DNA from: Promethearchaeota archaeon
GTDB lineage: Archaea; Asgardarchaeota; Lokiarchaeia; Sigyniarchaeales; SOKP01
Reading direction: 5' to 3'
DNA: 64,000 bases
Assembly: GCA_016839585.1 (NCBI GenBank)
Contig: JAEOTZ010000023.1
Location: 29,370-93,369, forward strand
In this document: positions 63,360-64,000 of the stretch, piece by piece
Layout of the letters: each line of letters opens with the position of its first letter
Numbering within the stretch: position 1 is the stretch's first letter
Made by a program: the position numbers and the translations under genes
The notes under the pieces: model-generated
Told to the model about the DNA's origin: nothing
The model's input: only the letters and a program-made list of their open reading frames with translations
The model's database searches: none

Positions 63360-63842
63360 TTAATCCAAATCATTTAAATATCTCATAAATCCTTCTTTAT
63401 ATTCTTTTGGACTCTTACTTGGTCTTTTTAATTCTGATCTTGAATGAATTTTAATTTTTATTAATATTAAAAATGGGCCTTCTCGATTTTTAATTTTATC
63501 AATCAATTTTAATAAATCTTCGATGTTTTCAACTATAACACCCCATTTATAATTTGATGCTAAAGCAATATTTACAAAGTCAACATTAGATGAATTAGTT
63601 GGTTGACCACCAGTAGATTCATGAGCTTCATTATCTATAATAATATGAACAAAGTTAGAAGGTGAATATTTTCCTATTGTTGTAAAAGCCCCCATTTGCA
63701 TAATAGCTGCGCCATCTCCATCAATTACTATCACTCTTTGTTTTGGTTTGTGTAGCGCGATACTTAATCCTATCGAGCTGGCACACCCCATAGAACCAAT
63801 ATTATAAAAATTTTTATGATGATCTTGACCAGATCGGCAATC
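63360..63842 (-). CDS. ThDP-dependent phosphonopyruvate/sulfopyruvate decarboxylase-like protein, N-terminus missing
   Basis: The frame includes the ThDP-binding segment VIVIDGDGAAIMQMGAFTTI and NFVHIIIDNEAHESTGGQPT, typical of phosphonopyruvate and sulfopyruvate decarboxylases. It continues upstream of the internal methionine at 63791 with HHKNFYNIGSMGCASSIGLS, the conserved NFY.VGSMG sequence of the family. From about 63843 the sequence turns into unrelated, GC-richer DNA, so the N-terminal half is lost. The enzyme would make phosphonoacetaldehyde (or sulfoacetaldehyde), a route to phosphonate-decorated polymers, consistent with the sugar genes downstream. The two substrates cannot be told apart here. 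Confidence 0.82.
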   Translation of the reverse strand, partial: DCRSGQDHHKNFYNIGSMGCASSIGLSIALHKPKQRVIVIDGDGAAIMQMGAFTTIGKYSPSNFVHIIIDNEAHESTGGQPTNSSNVDFVNIALASNYKWGVIVENIEDLLKLIDKIKNREGPFLILIKIKIHSRSELKRPSKSPKEYKEGFMRYLNDLD

Positions 63843-64000
63843 CCGAAACCTGCACCGAGGCTTTTTATTTCATCCCGGGTTTTAACGGTACACCTGGCCA
63901 GATGAGGTTCGGCCTGCCTAGCCTGATTAAAAAATTCGGCAACAACATATTTATGAAAAGCCTTTACCTGGAAGAATTCTCCAGTAGGCGTCCAACCTGG
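63843..64000 (+). other. Foreign-looking coding fragment at the window edge
   Basis: These bases are distinctly GC-richer than the rest and use codons such as CTG, GGC, ACC and CCG. They are open on the plus strand throughout, reading ETCTEAFYFIPGFNGTPGQM and ending with YLEEFSSRRPTW. The frame is already open to the left of 63843 and overlaps the end of the decarboxylase sequence. The product is not recognised. It probably comes from another genome (assembly join) or from a horizontal insertion. Confidence 0.6.

Noticed and set aside
1..64000. CRISPR arrays, insertion sequences and rRNA genes
   Set aside because: No regularly spaced identical repeats, transposase motifs with terminal inverted repeats, or rRNA core sequences were seen on either strand.

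Overview
The window is AT-rich archaeal DNA that I read as an Asgard (Promethearchaeota/Lokiarchaeia-like) genome fragment. The reasons are ribosomal protein S30e, a PDCD5-like protein, BHB-type tRNA introns and a dense set of eukaryotic-signature proteins. These include a ubiquitin E1 (43902-45488, minus), an E2 (38610-39151, minus), a Ras/Rab-like GTPase (54354-54881), a longin-GTPase fusion with a roadblock-like neighbour (56549-59057, minus), a GIFT-domain protein resembling IFT52 (23319-24725), a class I/II HDAC-fold deacetylase and, most strikingly, a protein colinear with the CD36/LIMP-2/SR-B scavenger receptor family (1331-3658). No CRISPR array or recognisable insertion sequence was seen.

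Layout. 1-9 kb: partial CinA-like gene, CD36-like gene, a regulator with a hidden N-terminus, a PIG-L deacetylase fragment, a TPR protein, rps30e and zinc-ribbon proteins. 9-18 kb: an accessory-looking stretch of coiled-coil, membrane and beta-helix proteins, with two beta-helix paralogs flanking a tRNA-Trp that appears to carry three introns. 18-25 kb: DNA methyltransferase with a deoxyribosyltransferase-like neighbour, GPN-loop GTPase, sugar-nucleotidyltransferase, GIFT protein and an Lrp regulator. 25-37 kb: a decayed sugar kinase, an 851-residue surface protein sharing a module with the CD36-like protein, a TrmB regulator, an M24 peptidase, a CoiA-like nuclease beside a possible nucleic-acid-binding protein, and the deacetylase. 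37-46 kb: PDCD5-like gene, intron-containing tRNA-Tyr, E2 interrupted by 32 nt, a 991-residue zinc-ribbon/HTH protein, a HAD phosphatase and E1. 46-52 kb: a 2121-residue protein built of 18 helical repeats. 52-64 kb: RACo-like ASKHA protein, small GTPase, aspartate kinase, longin-GTPase operon, UPF0280 protein, and a cell-surface sugar cluster (phosphonopyruvate decarboxylase-like, galE-like epimerase, GT-C-like membrane protein).

Two global observations stand out. First, at least five genes (3752, 18111, 21239, 52164, 58525) make sense only if they start at ATT. Each ATT lies a short distance after a Shine-Dalgarno-like sequence, and the extra codons restore conserved N-terminal domains. Second, the last ~160 bases differ sharply in base composition and codon use from the rest and read as an unrelated protein on the opposite strand, which suggests an assembly chimera or a recent junction.

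How the genes may work together is inference. E1, E2, GTPases, longin/roadblock, GIFT and the giant repeat protein are the sort of parts associated with membrane and cytoskeletal organisation in Asgard archaea. The window holds no ubiquitin gene, JAMM peptidase, ESCRT or actin gene to complete those systems.
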